Positions 17,001 to 25,564 of a stretch of DNA of 64,000 bases are shown in pieces (position 1 is the stretch's first letter; each line of letters opens with the position of its first letter). Source of the DNA: Sphingopyxis sp. H073. GTDB lineage: Bacteria > Pseudomonadota > Alphaproteobacteria > Sphingomonadales > Sphingomonadaceae. The notes under the pieces are model-generated. The model searched no databases and was not told the DNA's origin. It saw only the letters and a program-made list of their open reading frames with translations. The position numbers were made by a program, and so were the translations under genes. The DNA is taken from NCBI RefSeq assembly GCF_001468395.1, contig NZ_LNSG01000008.1:62001-126000 (forward strand), in the 5' to 3' direction.

Positions 17001-19906
17001 CGACGAAGCTCGATGCGACCTGCGCAGCGACGACCGACAAGCTCGGCCGCGCAAGCTGCGCGATGGCGCCCGGCGTGTCGGGCGAAGTCACCGTCGTCGC
17101 GACGACGGTCGATGCCGACGGCAATGAGGCTCGCGCGGTGCGCTCGGTCTGGCTCGCGGGCGACAACGACTGGTGGTTCGGCGGCGACAATGGCGACCGT
17201 ATGGACGTGATCGCCGAAAAGCCGCGCTACGCCGCGGGCGACACCGCCCGCTTCCAGGTCCGCATGCCCTTCCGCGAAGCGACCGCGCTCGTCACCGTCG
17301 AGCGCGAGGGCGTGCTCTCGAGCTTCGTCGTGCCGCTGAAAGGCACCAATCCCGTCGTGCAGGTCAAGCTGCCCGCCACCTATGCGCCCGACGTCTATGT
17401 CTCGGTCATGGCGGTGCGCGGCCGCGTCACCGGCAACGAAAGCTGGTTCCGCAAGATGAAGCGCGCGGTCGGCTTCAAGATCGAGAATAGCGAAGGCGCT
17501 CCGCCCACCGCGCTCGTCGACCTCGCCAAGCCGAGCTACCGCCTCGGCATCGCGAAGATCAAGGTCGGCTGGGAGGGCCATCGGCTCGGCGTCAAGGTCA
17601 AGGCCGACAAGACGAAATATGCGATCCGCGAAACCGCAAAGGTCGCGATCGAGGTCAAGAATCCGTCGGGCAAGCCTGCCAGCGGCGCCGACGTCGCCTT
17701 CGTCGCGGTCGACGAGGCGCTCCTCCAGCTCGCCCCGAACGAAAGCTGGAAGCTGATCGACGCGATGATGGGCGAGCGCACCCTCGACGTCCTTACCTCG
17801 ACCGCGCAGATGCAGGTCGTCGGCAAGCGCCACTATGGCCGCAAGGCGCTCGAACCCGGCGGCGGTGGCGGCGGCGACCTTTCGGGGCTGACCCGCGAGG
17901 ACTTCCGCCCCGTGCTGCTGTGGCAGGGGCATGTCCCGCTCGACGGCAAGGGCCGCGCCACGGTCGACGTGCCGATGTCCGACAATCTTTCGGGCTTCCG
18001 CCTCGTCGCGATCGCCACCGACGGCTCGCAATATTTCGGCACCGGCGAAACGAGCGTGCGCACCGTGCAGGATCTCGGCGTCTATGCGGGCCTGCCCGAA
18101 CTCGTCCGCACCGGCGACGCCTATGACGCGCGCTTCACGCTCCGCAACGGCACCGACAAGGCGATGACGGTCACCGCGACCCCGACGCTGTCGCCCGCGA
18201 CCCTGACCGCGCCGCCGCTCACCGTCACCATCCCCGCAGGCGGCGCGGTGCCGGTCAGCTGGCAGGTGACCGCACCCGAGGCGACCGGGCCGATCCAGTG
18301 GACCGTCGATGCGGTGTCGAAGGACGGCAAGGCGCGCGACCGCCTCGTCTTCGATCAGGTCGTCGAGCCCGCGATCCCGGTCGAGACCTGGGCCGCCAGC
18401 CTGTTCCGCGTCGGCCCTAACACGACGCTGCCGATCGCGATCCCCGCGGGCGCGCTGCCCGGCGGCTATGTCGACGTCGCGCTCGCGGGCACGCTCGCGC
18501 CGCCGCTTTCGGGCGTCCGCGACTATATGGCGATCTACCCGTACAACTGCTTCGAACAGTCGACCTCGCGCGCGATCGCGCTCGGCGATCTCGGCCGCTG
18601 GCAGGCGCTGGCGGGGGCGATGCCGACCTATCTCGATAAGGACGGCCTGCTGCGCTACTGGCCGAACGAACGGATGGACGGCTCGATCGAGCTTACCGCC
18701 TATGTGATGGCGGTGACCGCGGCGAACGGCTTCGCGATCCCTGAGGCGTCAAAGGCGAAGATGGTGAAGGCGCTGCAGGCGGTCGTCGAAGGGCGCCTGA
18801 CCCGCAAGGGCTACGGCCCCTACGATCTCCGCCCGATCCGCATCGCCGCGCTCGCCGCGCTCGCGCGCAACAATGCGTCGAGCCCCGCGCTCGTCGCGTC
18901 GATCGACACCAAGCCGATCGACATGGCGACCGGCACCCTCGCCGACTGGCTCGTCGCGATCGAGCGCACCCCGGGGGTCCGCAACGCCGCGGCGCTTCGT
19001 ACCGCAGCCGAAGCCGAGCTGCGCAAGCGGCTCGTCTATGAAGGCACGCGCCTCGACCTCGTCGACGACGCCCGCGCACCTTGGTGGATGATGACGAGCG
19101 GCGACGAGATGGCGATCAAGGCGCTCGAAGCCGTGCTCGGCCGCAAGGGCTGGGAGGACGACGCGGGCAAACTGATGGTCGGCGTCGCGCAGCGCCAGCG
19201 CAAGGGCCATTGGGACACCACCCCGGCGAACGCCTGGGGCGCGGTCACCGTCCGCCGCTTCGCCGAACTGTATCCGGCGAGCGCGATCACCGGCGTCACG
19301 AACATCAGCCTTGCGGGCGAAACCGCTTCGCAAAGCTGGCCGCTGCCCGCCGAAACACCTTCGCCGCTTCGCGTTGCGCTCGCCGCAGCGACGATGAGCC
19401 TGAAGCATGAAGGCACCGGCGCGCCGTGGGCGACCGTCAGCGTCAAGGCCGCGGTGCCATTGAAGGAACCGCTCAACGCGGGCTATCGGATCAAGCGCTC
19501 GGTCAGCGTCGTCAAGGCGGCGAACAAGGACCGTCTGACCCGCGGCGACGTGATCAAGGTGCGGATCGAGGTCATCGCCGCCGCGGGCCGGACCTGGGTC
19601 GTCATCAACGACCCGGTTCCCCCGGGCGCGACAATCGTCGGCAATCTCGGCGGCCAGTCGGAGATGCTCGGCGCGCAGGCGGGCGGGTCGAACTGGCAGC
19701 CAAGCTACGTCGAACGCGGCAAGGACAGCTGGCGCGGCTATTACGGCTGGATGCCCGCGGGCACCCACGCGGTCGAATATGTCGTGCGCTTGGGCGGCTC
19801 GGGCAAATTTACCCTGCCTCCGACGCGCGTCGAGGCGATGTACTCCCCCGCAATCCGCGGCCAGTGGCCGAACGCGCCGGTGACGGTCGCGGCATCGGCG
19901 GAGTGA
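14069..19906 (+). CDS. Bacterial alpha-2-macroglobulin, thioester type
   Basis: A 1945-residue periplasmic protease trap. A signal or anchor helix is at about 17-33 (LALIVPLGLALVAAGG) with no lipobox Cys, unlike the lipid-anchored E. coli protein. Visible: an N-terminal region with paired Cys, MG-type beta domains, a TMD-like stretch around 800-900, FRPVLLWQGHVPLDGKGRATVDVPMSDNLSGFR typical of the A2M core before the thioester domain, and the thioester site YNCFEQ with Cys at about residue 1494. CxEQ is the required pattern; Phe in the second position is a variant of CLEQ. The terpenoid-fold helices follow, then a C-terminal receptor-like domain (WVVINDPVPPGATIVG). The pbpC gene follows, the classical partner. 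Confidence 0.95.
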   Translation: MRHGWRALAKRYAGRIKLALIVPLGLALVAAGGDTVPQVTLATPGSSGTGDGTISRFTLRFSEDMVPLGDPRARAPATHDCKVDATSRWVDTRTWVLEFEKSLPGGVSCHVELRSDLTTVRGVSVVGNSRFEIDTGGPSARAVLAGGTYDGIEEDQIFLVATNVAADRASVGRFAYCAVDGIGEKIPIDVLPRDTAVQILQGLGSDWSAQSFAYDAGLPLRLPAAGSDRDALLERVVPVKCRRPLPPGREMALVWDARISQAGVPGRTAGRDQRFDHDVRPAFTAKMSCSRVNPQAGCNPLKDVNVIFAAPVPRETALAATLRTADGKSYAAKFDDDDKNDTYLERVHFSGPLSQNVDATLVLPADVTDQSGRKLQNQSNFPLKFHIDRAPPLVKFAAEFGILEASEGGILPVTVRGVEASMVSKNLKMPATTLKVGDDDAAIARWLKRVADADDTDYREEKNAKGEDVTVNYTGTKSVFEDAPAGGERRDMQLAPAAGGKEFEVVGIPLTEKGFHIVEIASPELGAVLLGRKATRYVATAALVTNMAVHFKWGRESSLAWVTALDTGLPVAGAEIRVIDSCTGRLLARGTADKSGRLAFASTLPQPETYASCEDDPDPANSEGHALMVSARSGDDFSFTLTDWGNGIRPYDFDLPYGWSERGDILHTLFDRALVKAGETVHMKHILRRPVGTGFSTPGPLAGKLRLVHRGSDTEFEMPFSIDANGAGETTWNVPASAPMGDYELVFVTKDKKGEDKTIWSGQTVKVDEYRLPTMKATVTGPKTPPVRPTTVPLSFFVGYLSGGPAPNIPVEIRTNFRASWNAPEDYRDWDFDGQPVKEGVIQLDDSGEEPEADLPLARSVPLRLDANGSAATNITVDQPVTQPTQMAVEMDYEDANGETLTSSRRIMLFPSAVRLGVKTDGWLMRDNDLRLNFVALDLDGRPIAGQRVQVALYNREIITARRRLIGGFYAYDNQMRTTKLDATCAATTDKLGRASCAMAPGVSGEVTVVATTVDADGNEARAVRSVWLAGDNDWWFGGDNGDRMDVIAEKPRYAAGDTARFQVRMPFREATALVTVEREGVLSSFVVPLKGTNPVVQVKLPATYAPDVYVSVMAVRGRVTGNESWFRKMKRAVGFKIENSEGAPPTALVDLAKPSYRLGIAKIKVGWEGHRLGVKVKADKTKYAIRETAKVAIEVKNPSGKPASGADVAFVAVDEALLQLAPNESWKLIDAMMGERTLDVLTSTAQMQVVGKRHYGRKALEPGGGGGGDLSGLTREDFRPVLLWQGHVPLDGKGRATVDVPMSDNLSGFRLVAIATDGSQYFGTGETSVRTVQDLGVYAGLPELVRTGDAYDARFTLRNGTDKAMTVTATPTLSPATLTAPPLTVTIPAGGAVPVSWQVTAPEATGPIQWTVDAVSKDGKARDRLVFDQVVEPAIPVETWAASLFRVGPNTTLPIAIPAGALPGGYVDVALAGTLAPPLSGVRDYMAIYPYNCFEQSTSRAIALGDLGRWQALAGAMPTYLDKDGLLRYWPNERMDGSIELTAYVMAVTAANGFAIPEASKAKMVKALQAVVEGRLTRKGYGPYDLRPIRIAALAALARNNASSPALVASIDTKPIDMATGTLADWLVAIERTPGVRNAAALRTAAEAELRKRLVYEGTRLDLVDDARAPWWMMTSGDEMAIKALEAVLGRKGWEDDAGKLMVGVAQRQRKGHWDTTPANAWGAVTVRRFAELYPASAITGVTNISLAGETASQSWPLPAETPSPLRVALAAATMSLKHEGTGAPWATVSVKAAVPLKEPLNAGYRIKRSVSVVKAANKDRLTRGDVIKVRIEVIAAAGRTWVVINDPVPPGATIVGNLGGQSEMLGAQAGGSNWQPSYVERGKDSWRGYYGWMPAGTHAVEYVVRLGGSGKFTLPPTRVEAMYSPAIRGQWPNAPVTVAASAE

Positions 19907-19929
19907 TGGAAAACGCGCTTGAACTTGCG

Positions 19930-20007
19930 CCCCTGCGAAGGCAGGGGCCCATCTCCGGACGGCTCGATTTTGAACCGACCGGAGATGGGCTCCCGCCTTC
20001 GCGGGAG
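19930..20007. repeat. Nested palindromic repeat between the alpha-2-macroglobulin gene and pbpC
   Basis: Two small hairpins, CCCCTGC-GAAG-GCAGGGG (19930-19947) and CTCCCGC-CTTC-GCGGGAG (19990-20007), enclosed by a further perfect pair, GCCCATCTCCGG (19947-19958) with 19979-19990. The whole could fold into a cruciform or three-way junction. It fills most of the 116 bases between the two genes and shares the GCGAAG core with the repeats at 54747 and 59320. Confidence 0.8.
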
Positions 20008-20022
20008 CACGTGCTGAATTAG

Positions 20023-22155
20023 ATGATGAAGCAGGCCCGCAAGTGGCGCTGGCAGGATGCGCTGGGCTGGCTCGCGCTCGCCACCCTCATCCTCGCCACC
20101 GCCGCGCATCTCCTCACCCGCCCCCCGGCGATGCCGGAGTATGAAACGGTACGCGCCGATTGGAAGCCCAGCGAAGCGTGGCTTTACGATCGCGACGGTC
20201 GGCTCCTCGACAGCGAGCGCGTCGATTTCGAGCGCCGCCGCCTCGCATGGGTGCCACTGAAGGACATCAGCCCCGATGTCCGCGACATGGTCGTCGCGGC
20301 CGAGGATCATCGCTTCTGGTCGCACGGCGGGGTCGACTGGCTCGCCATGGCGAGCGCGATCCGGACGCGCTGGACCGGGGGGCGTTCGCGCGGCGCCTCG
20401 ACCCTGCCGATGCAGCTCGCCGCCTTCCTCGCGCCCGAACTCGCGCGACCGGGCCAGCGCGGCTGGCTCGCCAAGATCCGCCAGATGCGCGCGGCGCAGG
20501 ACCTCGCGTCAAACTGGACGCACGAGCAGATGCTCGAGGCCTATTTCAACCTACTGCCGCTGCGCGGCGAGGCGCAGGGTATCGGCGCGGGCGCGCAAAG
20601 CCTGTTCGGCAAGACCCCCGCCGAGATGAACCGCACCGACGCCGCACTCTTCGCCGGCCTGCTCCCCAATCCCGCTGCCAGGGCGGAGGCGTTGGGCAAG
20701 CGCGCATGCCGCATAGCGAAGGCGGCCGACTGCGGCGCGATCGACGCCGCCGCCGCGACGCTCGCCTCGGGCGAGCGCGCGACGCGCTTCGACCCCGGCC
20801 TGGCACCGCACCTCGCCGCGCGGCTGCTCGACAAACCCGGCAAGCGCGTCACGACCACCATCGACCGCCGCATCCAGACCGCGGCGATCGTCGCGCTGCG
20901 CCGCCAGCTCGCGGGCCTCGGCTCCGATCGCGTCCGCGACGGCGCCGTCGTCGTGCTCGACAATGCGACGGGCGACGTCCTCGCCTATGTCGGCGGCGTC
21001 GGCCTCAAATCGACCGCGGCCGCGGTCGACGGCGCCAACGCGCCGCGGCAGGCGGGCTCGACCTTGAAGCCGCATCTCTATGCACAGGTGATCGAACATG
21101 GCTGGCTCACCGCCGCCTCGATCCTCGACGACAGCCCGGTCCAGCTCGACACCGCCTCCGGCCTCTACGTCCCCAAAAACTACGACCACAGCTTCAAGGG
21201 GCCGGTCAGCGTCCGCCACGCGCTCGCCAGCTCGCTCAACGTCCCCGCGGTGCGCGCGCTCGTCATCGACGACGTCCAGGAATTTCGCGACCGCCTCTGG
21301 GCGCTGGGCTACCACAGCCTCGTCGAGGACGGCGAATATTACGGCTTCAGCCTCGCGCTCGGTTCGGCCGAGGTCAGCTTGGTCGAGCAGGCCAATGCGT
21401 TCCGTACCCTCGCCAATCAGGGTCGCTGGTCGCCGGTGCGCTTCCGTGAAGGCGAAAAGCCCCAAGAATCCCGCCGGATCGTCAGCGCCCCCGCCGCCTT
21501 CATCGTCGGTGATATCCTTGCCGACGCCTCCGCGCGCGCCGACGCTTTCGGCGCCGATAGCGCGCTCCGCCTGCCCTTCTGGGCGGCGGCCAAGACCGGC
21601 ACCTCGAAGGGCATGCGCGACAATTGGTGCATCGGCTTCACCGACCGCTACACCGTCGCGGTCTGGGTCGGCAATCTCGAGGGCGATTCGATGCGCGCCG
21701 TTTCGGGCACTTCGGGCGCCGCGCCCGTCTGGCGCGACGTGATGCTCGCGCTCCACGCGAGCAGCCCCGGCAAGGCCCCCGCAATGCCTGCGGGCGTCGA
21801 GGTGCGCCAGATCAGCCTCCCCGGCACCCGCGAGCCGCCGCGCCGCGAGTATTTCCTGACCGGCACCGCGCAGAGCGAACTGGCGGCCGCACCGCAGGCC
21901 GCGCGCCGTCCGCGCATCACCAGCCCGGTCAGCGGCAGCGTCTATGCGCTCGATCCTGACATCCCGCTGGATCGCCAGCGCCTCGCGGTGATCGTCAGCG
22001 GCGACGTTCCGGGCTACCGTCTGATTCTCGATAAGCAGGTGCTCGGCGATGCCGACGCGGGCCAGCAGATTCTCCCGCGCCCCGGCAGTCACATGCTGAC
22101 CCTCGTCGATCCCGGCGGCAAGCCGATCGACCGCGTCCGCTTCACAGTGCGGTAA
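20023..22155 (+). CDS. pbpC: Penicillin-binding protein 1C
   Basis: A 710-residue bifunctional-type peptidoglycan enzyme anchored by one N-terminal helix (about 13-32). The GT51 glycosyltransferase domain shows AEDHRFWSHGGVD (catalytic Glu about 93) and RGASTLPMQLA. The transpeptidase domain has SxxK (AGSTLKP, Ser about 346), SxN (SSLN) and KTG (AKTGTSKG, about 524). The C-terminal beta domain from about 610 fits the PBP1C-specific tail. In proteobacteria pbpC commonly sits beside a thioester alpha-2-macroglobulin and the pair is thought to guard and repair the cell envelope. Two adjacent ATGs (20023 and 20026) can serve as the start. Confidence 0.95.
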   Translation: MMKQARKWRWQDALGWLALATLILATAAHLLTRPPAMPEYETVRADWKPSEAWLYDRDGRLLDSERVDFERRRLAWVPLKDISPDVRDMVVAAEDHRFWSHGGVDWLAMASAIRTRWTGGRSRGASTLPMQLAAFLAPELARPGQRGWLAKIRQMRAAQDLASNWTHEQMLEAYFNLLPLRGEAQGIGAGAQSLFGKTPAEMNRTDAALFAGLLPNPAARAEALGKRACRIAKAADCGAIDAAAATLASGERATRFDPGLAPHLAARLLDKPGKRVTTTIDRRIQTAAIVALRRQLAGLGSDRVRDGAVVVLDNATGDVLAYVGGVGLKSTAAAVDGANAPRQAGSTLKPHLYAQVIEHGWLTAASILDDSPVQLDTASGLYVPKNYDHSFKGPVSVRHALASSLNVPAVRALVIDDVQEFRDRLWALGYHSLVEDGEYYGFSLALGSAEVSLVEQANAFRTLANQGRWSPVRFREGEKPQESRRIVSAPAAFIVGDILADASARADAFGADSALRLPFWAAAKTGTSKGMRDNWCIGFTDRYTVAVWVGNLEGDSMRAVSGTSGAAPVWRDVMLALHASSPGKAPAMPAGVEVRQISLPGTREPPRREYFLTGTAQSELAAAPQAARRPRITSPVSGSVYALDPDIPLDRQRLAVIVSGDVPGYRLILDKQVLGDADAGQQILPRPGSHMLTLVDPGGKPIDRVRFTVR

Positions 22156-22252
22156 ACTGCGACAAAGCCCCTGTCACACGCCTGAAATTAAGTTGCGCTG
22201 GGACGACGACACGCTAGGCTGGCGCGAGATAGAGTTTGGGGAGCAATTCATA

Positions 22253-23812
22253 ATGGCATCACGTCCAGCCAGGGGTCTCTTGGCACGCATCATGGCTCGC
22301 AAGAGCGTGGCGCAGGTTCAGCGAGAAACGGAACATAGCGAGTTGAAGCGCACGTTGGGGCCGTGGAATCTCCTGTTCCTCGGCATCGGCTGCATCATCG
22401 GCGCCGGAATTTTCGTGCGAACGGGCAGCGCGGCATCGCTGCACGCTGGCCCCGCCGTTCTCATTTCCTTCCTGATCGCCGGTTCGGTCTGCGCATTGGC
22501 AGGCCTTTGCTATGCAGAATTGTCCTCGACCCTGCCGGTATCGGGCTCGGCATACACCTATAGTTATACCACGCTGGGCGAGTTCGCTGCCTGGATCATG
22601 GGCGCCTTGCTCCTCCTCGAATATGGGCTTGCCGCCTCGGTCGTGGCGGTCGGCTGGTCCGGCTATGTGGTCAGTTTGCTGGGCGATTACGGGATAGTCA
22701 TACCGCCTCATCTGACCGGACCTGCGGGACATGAGATCATCCGCGATGGCGTGCCATTGCTCATCGACGGCGTTCCCGTGATCGGCACTTTCAACCTGCC
22801 GGCGATTCTGGTCTGTGCGGTCCTGACCCTGTTGCTGATCGTTGGCGTGTCTGAATCGGCCAAGTTCAACAATGTTATCGTCGCCATCAAGGTCAGCGTG
22901 ATCGTCGCGTTCATCGTCATCGGCGGCGCGATTGCCATTGCGAATTTCGGTGAACTCAAATCCAACTGGGATCCCTTCATCCCCCCCGCCACCGGCAATG
23001 ATGGCGAGTTCGGCTGGGGCGGCATCCTGCGCGCCGCGTCGATCGTCTTTTTTGCCTATATCGGATTTGAAGCGGTTTCTACTGCGGGACAGGAAGCGAA
23101 GAATCCGGCCAAGGACATGCCCTTCGGCCTTTTGGGCAGCCTCTTTGTCTGTACTTTGCTTTACATCCTCGTTTCGGTGGTGCTGACGCTGGTGGTCAAC
23201 TACAAGAGCCTTAACGTCCCCGATCCGGTCGCGGTCGCAGTCGATGCCTTCGGGCCGCAATGGGCGTGGTTCGCCAAGATCATCAAGGCGGGCGCGATCG
23301 TCGGCCTAACCTCGGTCGTTCTGGTGCTGATGTACGGCCAGACGCGCATTTTCTACACGATGGCGCGCGACGGTTTGCTGCCGCGCATCTTCTCGACCGT
23401 TCATTCCAAATATAAAACTCCGTGGATCAACACGCTGTTGGTCGGCACCTTGACCGCGCTGGCGGCGGGTTTCTTCGACATCAACACACTGGGCGACATG
23501 ACGTCGGTCGGCACGCTCGCGGCGTTCGGCATCGTCTGCCTCAGCGTCATCTGGCTGCGAACGACTCATCCGGATTTGCCGCGCGGATTCCGCGTCCCGC
23601 TCTATCCCGCGCTTCCAGCGGTTGGCATTCTGTCCTGCTTCGCGCTGATCTTCACGGTCGAGAGCCGTGTGCTGATCTTCTTCGCCTGGTTCATGGTGGC
23701 GGCGATCATCCTCTATTTCGTGTATGGCATGCACAATAGTCGGCTGTTCCACGGCCAAGACAGCGAAGAAGCGCCGGACATGACCGAGCTACCAGGTCCG
23801 GTAGTAAAATAG
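22253..23812 (+). CDS. APC-superfamily amino acid permease (cationic amino acid transporter-like)
   Basis: A 519-residue inner-membrane transporter with about twelve to thirteen helices. The N-terminus LKRTLGPWNLLFLGIGCIIGAGIF contains the GxG of helix 1 that binds the substrate carboxyl group; FFAYIGFEAVSTAGQEAKNPAKDMP and GQTRIFYTMARDGLLP are diagnostic of the CAT/YfnA branch. Substrate unknown. The start is placed at ATG 22253, behind TTTGGGGAGC; the upstream in-frame codons back to 22193 are non-family sequence. A strong terminator follows the stop. Codon use is less GC-biased than neighbours. Confidence 0.92.
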   Translation: MASRPARGLLARIMARKSVAQVQRETEHSELKRTLGPWNLLFLGIGCIIGAGIFVRTGSAASLHAGPAVLISFLIAGSVCALAGLCYAELSSTLPVSGSAYTYSYTTLGEFAAWIMGALLLLEYGLAASVVAVGWSGYVVSLLGDYGIVIPPHLTGPAGHEIIRDGVPLLIDGVPVIGTFNLPAILVCAVLTLLLIVGVSESAKFNNVIVAIKVSVIVAFIVIGGAIAIANFGELKSNWDPFIPPATGNDGEFGWGGILRAASIVFFAYIGFEAVSTAGQEAKNPAKDMPFGLLGSLFVCTLLYILVSVVLTLVVNYKSLNVPDPVAVAVDAFGPQWAWFAKIIKAGAIVGLTSVVLVLMYGQTRIFYTMARDGLLPRIFSTVHSKYKTPWINTLLVGTLTALAAGFFDINTLGDMTSVGTLAAFGIVCLSVIWLRTTHPDLPRGFRVPLYPALPAVGILSCFALIFTVESRVLIFFAWFMVAAIILYFVYGMHNSRLFHGQDSEEAPDMTELPGPVVK

Positions 23813-23837
23813 CGCCTCGCACGAAACCGGAGAGACA

Positions 23838-23862
23838 GGGGGCTTCGGCCCCCATTCTTTTG
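23838..23862 (+). terminator. Intrinsic terminator after the amino acid permease
   Basis: GGGGGC-TTCG-GCCCCC hairpin (23838-23853) with a stable TTCG tetraloop, followed by ATTCTTTTG. It lies between two convergent genes and could serve both directions. Confidence 0.85.
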
Positions 23863-23867
23863 CGCCT

Positions 23868-25115
23868 TTAATAGGGCGTCTTGGGCGCGGTTCCCGGCCG
23901 CGTGAACAGCTTGCCGCGCTCGGCCCAGAACACCAATATCAGACCCACGACGCCCGAGATCAGGAATGCATAGGCGAGCGGCAGGGTCGTGCCGTCATAT
24001 TGCTGCCCGATCAGCGCGCCGACGGTCGCCGCGAGCAAGGTCTTGGCGAAGCTCTGATACGACGACGCGACGCCGGCCATATGGCCGAAGTCCTCCATCG
24101 CGATCGATCCGAAATTGCTGCCGATGAAGCCGATCAGCCCGACGTTGACCATCATCAGCACCGTGAACATCCACAGCGTCTCGGCGCCGCTCAGCGCGAC
24201 GAGGATCTGCACGATCGAGGTCGCCATGAAGGCGAAGGTCGCGCTCTGCGACACGCGCCGCGCGCCAAAGCGCTCGACGATCGCGGCGTTCGAGAAATTG
24301 GCGGTCGCAATGCCGAGCGCGACGCACGCAAACACCAGCGGGAACCAGCTGCGCGCATCGAAGATATCGGCGATGATCTGCTCGCTGCTGTTGAGATAGC
24401 CGTAGAGCGCGCCCTGCATCATCCCCGAGGCGATCATATAGCCCGCGGCGCGGCGGTGCCGCGTGACGGTCGCCCAGCCCGCAATCATCGTCTTGAGATC
24501 GAGCGGGCGCACGTCGTCGGGATGCAGCGTCTCGGGCAGGCGGCGGAGCCACAGGATCATCACGACACCCATCACCGCGAGGACGATGAAGATCGATCGC
24601 CACCCGGCGACGGCGGCAACCCCCGCGCCCATCGTCGGGGCGATCGCGGGGACGATCATGAAGACGAGGAAGATCATCGACAGCCGCTTCGCCATTGCAT
24701 CGCCCGAGAAGAGGTCGCGGATGACCGCGACGACGATGACGCCGAGCGCGGCGCTGATGAGGCCATGGCCGAAGCGCAACGCGAGCAGCATCGGGAAGCT
24801 CGTCGCGAGCCCGCAGCCGATCGAGAAGGCGACATAGGCGAACAGCGCCGGGACGAGCACGCCCTTGCGCCCGAAGCGGTCCGACAGCGGGCCATAGACG
24901 AGCGACCCCGCGCCGATGCCGAAGAGATAGGTCGAGATGACATATTGCCGGTCGTTCGGCGTCAGGACGCCCAGCCCCTCGCCGATCGCCGGCAGGGCAG
25001 GCAGCATCGAATCGATAGCGAGCGCGTTCAGCGCCATCACCATCGCCATCATGAACACCATTTCGCGGTCGCCGGGCATGCGGGACCGCTGGGAGGATTC
25101 GGTCATTTTGTGCAT
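23868..25115 (-). CDS. Bcr/CflA-family MFS drug exporter
   Basis: A 415-residue proton-driven exporter with twelve predicted helices. The N-terminus MALNALAIDSMLPALPAIGEGLGV and the loop 2-3 motif YGPLSDRFGRKGV mark the Bcr/CflA branch of the major facilitator superfamily (bicyclomycin, chloramphenicol and other small molecules). The substrate cannot be predicted. The start is ATG 25115, with a second in-frame ATG at 25106; neither has a strong ribosome site. Confidence 0.93.
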   Translation of the reverse strand: MHKMTESSQRSRMPGDREMVFMMAMVMALNALAIDSMLPALPAIGEGLGVLTPNDRQYVISTYLFGIGAGSLVYGPLSDRFGRKGVLVPALFAYVAFSIGCGLATSFPMLLALRFGHGLISAALGVIVVAVIRDLFSGDAMAKRLSMIFLVFMIVPAIAPTMGAGVAAVAGWRSIFIVLAVMGVVMILWLRRLPETLHPDDVRPLDLKTMIAGWATVTRHRRAAGYMIASGMMQGALYGYLNSSEQIIADIFDARSWFPLVFACVALGIATANFSNAAIVERFGARRVSQSATFAFMATSIVQILVALSGAETLWMFTVLMMVNVGLIGFIGSNFGSIAMEDFGHMAGVASSYQSFAKTLLAATVGALIGQQYDGTTLPLAYAFLISGVVGLILVFWAERGKLFTRPGTAPKTPY

Positions 25116-25183
25116 TGCGGGAGGCCTATGCGCCCATGCCGCCGCTTTGGATAGCCCCCGGCCCTAGAAAAGCTATGCAAAGC

Positions 25184-25214
25184 AAAAGGGCCGCCCCATC
25201 CGGGACGGCCCTTT
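25184..25214 (-). terminator. Intrinsic terminator after the small conserved protein
   Basis: On the minus strand, AAAGGGCCGTCCC pairs with GGGCGGCCCTTTT, allowing one G-T pair around a short loop, and the 3' arm ends in TTTT. It lies between the end of the gene at 25237 and the start of the MFS exporter. Confidence 0.8.
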
Positions 25215-25236
25215 CCGTTTCCGTGCGACCCGAAAA

Positions 25237-25539
25237 TCAGGCCTGGCGCGTGCCGGTCATCGCCATCGAACCGAAGGCGCCGGCCTTGATCGTGCCGGTC
25301 AGCGCGTCGCCCTCGATCGTCGCTTCGCATTCGAGCGTCATCGGCATCGGCACCTTCATGTTCATGGTCCAGGTCAGCTTGTTGCCGTCGACCTTGCCAT
25401 TCTCGACATCGAGCGAACCCATCGCGCCGGCGTTCTGGCCGGTGAAGCTGTCGCCGTCGCTCTTCACGGTGAAAACCGACTTCTGGTCGCCCATCGGCGA
25501 CTTGGTTACGCACTCATAGCTGCCATCGACACCGGACAT
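25237..25539 (-). CDS. Conserved small beta-rich protein of unknown function
   Basis: A 100-residue soluble protein with alternating strands and many Gly/Asp turns (GSYECVTKSPMGDQKSVFTV, SFTGQNAGAMGSLDVENGKVDGNKLTW). The pattern suggests a small meander or barrel that could bind a ligand, but I do not recognise the family beyond conserved hypothetical proteins. It lacks a signal peptide. A good AGGAGAGAG ribosome site precedes the ATG, and the gene sits just downstream of the M16 protease gene on the same strand (25 bases). Confidence 0.6.
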   Translation of the reverse strand: MSGVDGSYECVTKSPMGDQKSVFTVKSDGDSFTGQNAGAMGSLDVENGKVDGNKLTWTMNMKVPMPMTLECEATIEGDALTGTIKAGAFGSMAMTGTRQA

Positions 25540-25564
25540 AGACTCTCTCCTACTGAAACTGATG

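Noticed and set aside
13781..18031. Open frame of about 1400 codons on the minus strand
   Set aside because: It lies antisense to the alpha-2-macroglobulin and encodes Arg/Ala/Asp/His-rich sequence without domains, as is usual for shadows of high-GC genes.
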